DNA from: Taenia hydatigena
Taxonomy: Eukaryota; Platyhelminthes; Cestoda; Cyclophyllidea; Taeniidae
Assembly (NCBI GenBank): GCA_036345935.2
Contig: JADWOT020000008.1
Coordinates: forward strand, 13,203,733-13,267,732
Length of the DNA stretch: 64,000 bases
Reading direction: 5' to 3'
The notes below the pieces were generated by a model. The model did not search any database. It saw only the letters and a program-made list of their open reading frames with translations, and was not told the DNA's origin. The translations under genes were made by a program, and so were the position numbers. Of this stretch, positions 62,301-64,000 are shown piece after piece (within the stretch, counting starts at the first letter, position 1; every line of letters starts with the position of its first letter).

Positions 62301-63768
62301 CTGGGAAATTGATAAAAATTGGGATGGGTTACATGACAGCACATTACGCAAAATAGCAGATTGTTAAATTTCAATTGCTCATCCCTTCGTACAAGCAAAC
62401 CTTGAATTTAATGTTTAATTTTACGCCATTTGGATTGCTTGTTGACAACAAAAATAATTGAGGAAGTATAATCAGTTTATCATGGGACCGAGATCGTATA
62501 ACTACCCCAGATGCCGTAAGTTTGATGGATGGCGGTGCACTCATTGAAGAGTTTAGCTTTTGCCTAAGACAAAATATTTGTAGAGCCTCTCAGCGGACTC
62601 GTTCTCAAGACTAACAATCTGTCATGTACGCATTTTTAGTCTCCATGGCAGTAATACGGAGATACTTGTTTTCCAGTGTTCATGCTCACAGGTCACACAA
62701 CGTTTTTAGGGAACCCTGTGGTACCACAAACTAGCATTAGGTGATTCATCAAATTTCATCTGTTGCCTTGCATGTCTTATTTAGTCCTTTTATTCCAGGG
62801 TTGTGAATGAAAAAGAGTTATGCTTCCTTCGTTTCCTCAATGTAGACTTTGCTTCAATTAAGACCTCTTACACATCTGGTGCATGGTCTAGATGGATGGC
62901 GTGTGCAAGATCAAAGCCTTTCCAATCATGATAGTTGCGCTGTTGCATTTTATCAGTGAGCTTATCCTCGTGATCAGCACTCTGCATTTTGATTTCATCC
63001 TGGATAAATGTGAGTTAGCCGGATAGTACAGATACCATCTCGTGCCCTCTTCGTACTATCATTCCTATCGCGTTGAAGAGGAACTCGATGCAGTTTCGCC
63101 TAAATAAGGCGGATTATGTACCATAAAACTTCAAATTTATTTTCTAATGTGCCAATAAAGTAATTGGGCCAAAGTAAAGAGCGCCTAAATCAAATCGTCT
63201 TATTCATTTGCAAATTCAAAATAGTGCTGTTCCGCCACTTATTTCGCATGCAAAATAGAGCATAGATTGGTTGAATGGTATTTGTTTCCTTTTGAATGAA
63301 AAGTTGTAAGTTCCTTTGCCCCGGCGACTTGATTCCTATTTTAGAGCCATAGAGTCTTGTCCATGATTGCCTTCACCTTCCCCCTTCTGTAGGCCATTAA
63401 TAATAAATTGTATTCCCCACACATGTGCCTTGTGCGGCCTTCAGAGGTGACTCGGTGTTTTACAGTTGTGACGGCGGGTAAAGAAACCCTGTCTAAATGA
63501 ATAAAAATATCAAATTCTTTAGGTGGAGAACACGCCCAAACTACGTGAAAGGAATGGCAAATGGCTGACTCTTCAGTATCCCAACAGAAGGAGCGTCAAA
63601 CCGGAGTTGACTCGTGTAAGCTTTTCGAACTGGTAGGGAAACACAAAAAACTAAGCAGTTTTAAAACGTTCTCTAAAAATGGCTTAGTCATAGTGCTTAC
63701 AATTAAAACTTGCCAATACGGATGCGTAATAACCTCTCTCAAGTTCTGTTTTGCCGCAAATATTTCTG
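59351..63768. other. Right-hand spacer, no gene recognised
   Basis: 4.4 kb after RPUSD3. Frames at 59563-59862, 61089-61475 (minus) and 60672-60875 (minus, starting MEIVEPVLVREVK) are open but unrecognised. One diverged repeat copy lies at 61838-61881. No RNA gene was found. Confidence 0.4.
61838..61881. repeat. Diverged repeat, copy 2 (partner at 4573-4612)
   Basis: Shares the CAGACACC-TTAATC-AAG-GGTAGGC block with 4573-4612, in the same orientation but 57 kb away. Confidence 0.35.
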
Positions 63769-63888
63769 TGGCAAGAGTTTAGCACACAAAAAAGGCTTAC
63801 CGTAGACTATCGTCCAGCGAACAAAACAACAATTGCGAAATTCCAACCTATTTTGCATCATGTACAACCAAAAGCATTCAAGATGTAA
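63769..63888 (+). mobile_element. Ty3/Gypsy reverse-transcriptase-like fragment
   Basis: The frame reads RLTVDYRPANKTTIAKFQPI, matching the RT signature R-x-C-V-D-Y-R-x-L-N-x-x-T-x-x-x-x-x-P-(I/L). It is followed by LHHVQPKAF and a stop codon where the catalytic half of the enzyme should continue. It is therefore broken or a short remnant. More of the element may lie beyond the right edge. Confidence 0.45.
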
Positions 63889-64000
63889 GGCAGTATCTTC
63901 GATTTTACCTTTGTTTTCGGCCCAGAAATGACCGCAATTCACTGGAGGACTCATGACTGCCACAGAAGAAGCCTGACCCTGAGGGATACCATGGGCAGGT

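Overview
This is animal nuclear DNA. It contains spliced protein-coding genes with GT-AG introns, AT-rich introns and spacers, and GC-richer exons. No prokaryotic operons, CRISPR arrays, rRNA or convincing intact tRNA genes were seen. Many introns are only 38-45 nt long and sit beside multi-kilobase introns in the same gene, and retroelement remnants are scattered through the spacers. That mix suggests a lophotrochozoan, most likely a parasitic flatworm, but this placement is an inference.

Six genes were reconstructed exon by exon from family similarity and phase-consistent splice sites. From left to right: (1) a C9orf78/TLS1 splicing-factor homologue (minus, 7785 to 6414, last exon not found); (2) a calpain-5/TRA-3-type calpain (plus, 9174-19873, 9 exons, 692 aa) in which all three catalytic residues are replaced; (3) a BAP18 chromatin-complex subunit (minus, 21899-20660); (4) a phosphorylase kinase beta subunit, PHKB (plus, 22199-45795, 20 exons, about 1195 aa) ending in a CaaX-like CCLS; (5) a short secreted prepropeptide (minus, 53384-49580) ending in a dibasic site and a nine-residue cyclic peptide resembling crustacean cardioactive peptide (CCAP); (6) an RPUSD3-type mitochondrial pseudouridine-synthase-like protein (plus, 55693-59350, about 458 aa) lacking the catalytic aspartate.

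C9orf78 and the calpain gene are divergent. BAP18 and PHKB are head to head with 299 bp between start codons, so they probably share a promoter region. The calpain and BAP18 genes converge. The genes do not form one pathway: the products cover splicing, a calpain-fold pseudo-enzyme, chromatin, glycogen breakdown control, peptide signalling and mitochondrial RNA biology.

The flanks (1-6.4 kb and 59.4-64 kb) and the large introns hold degenerate Ty3/Gypsy-like reverse-transcriptase pieces, at least three pairs of diverged repeats, a tRNA-like A/B-box element and a frameshifted coding-like relic near 5 kb. The most interesting items are the CCAP-like precursor, the fully substituted calpain, the apparent GC-AG introns in PHKB, and a protein kinase A-type site at an unusual place in PHKB. 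All homology calls come from reading the sequence against remembered family features; no search was run.
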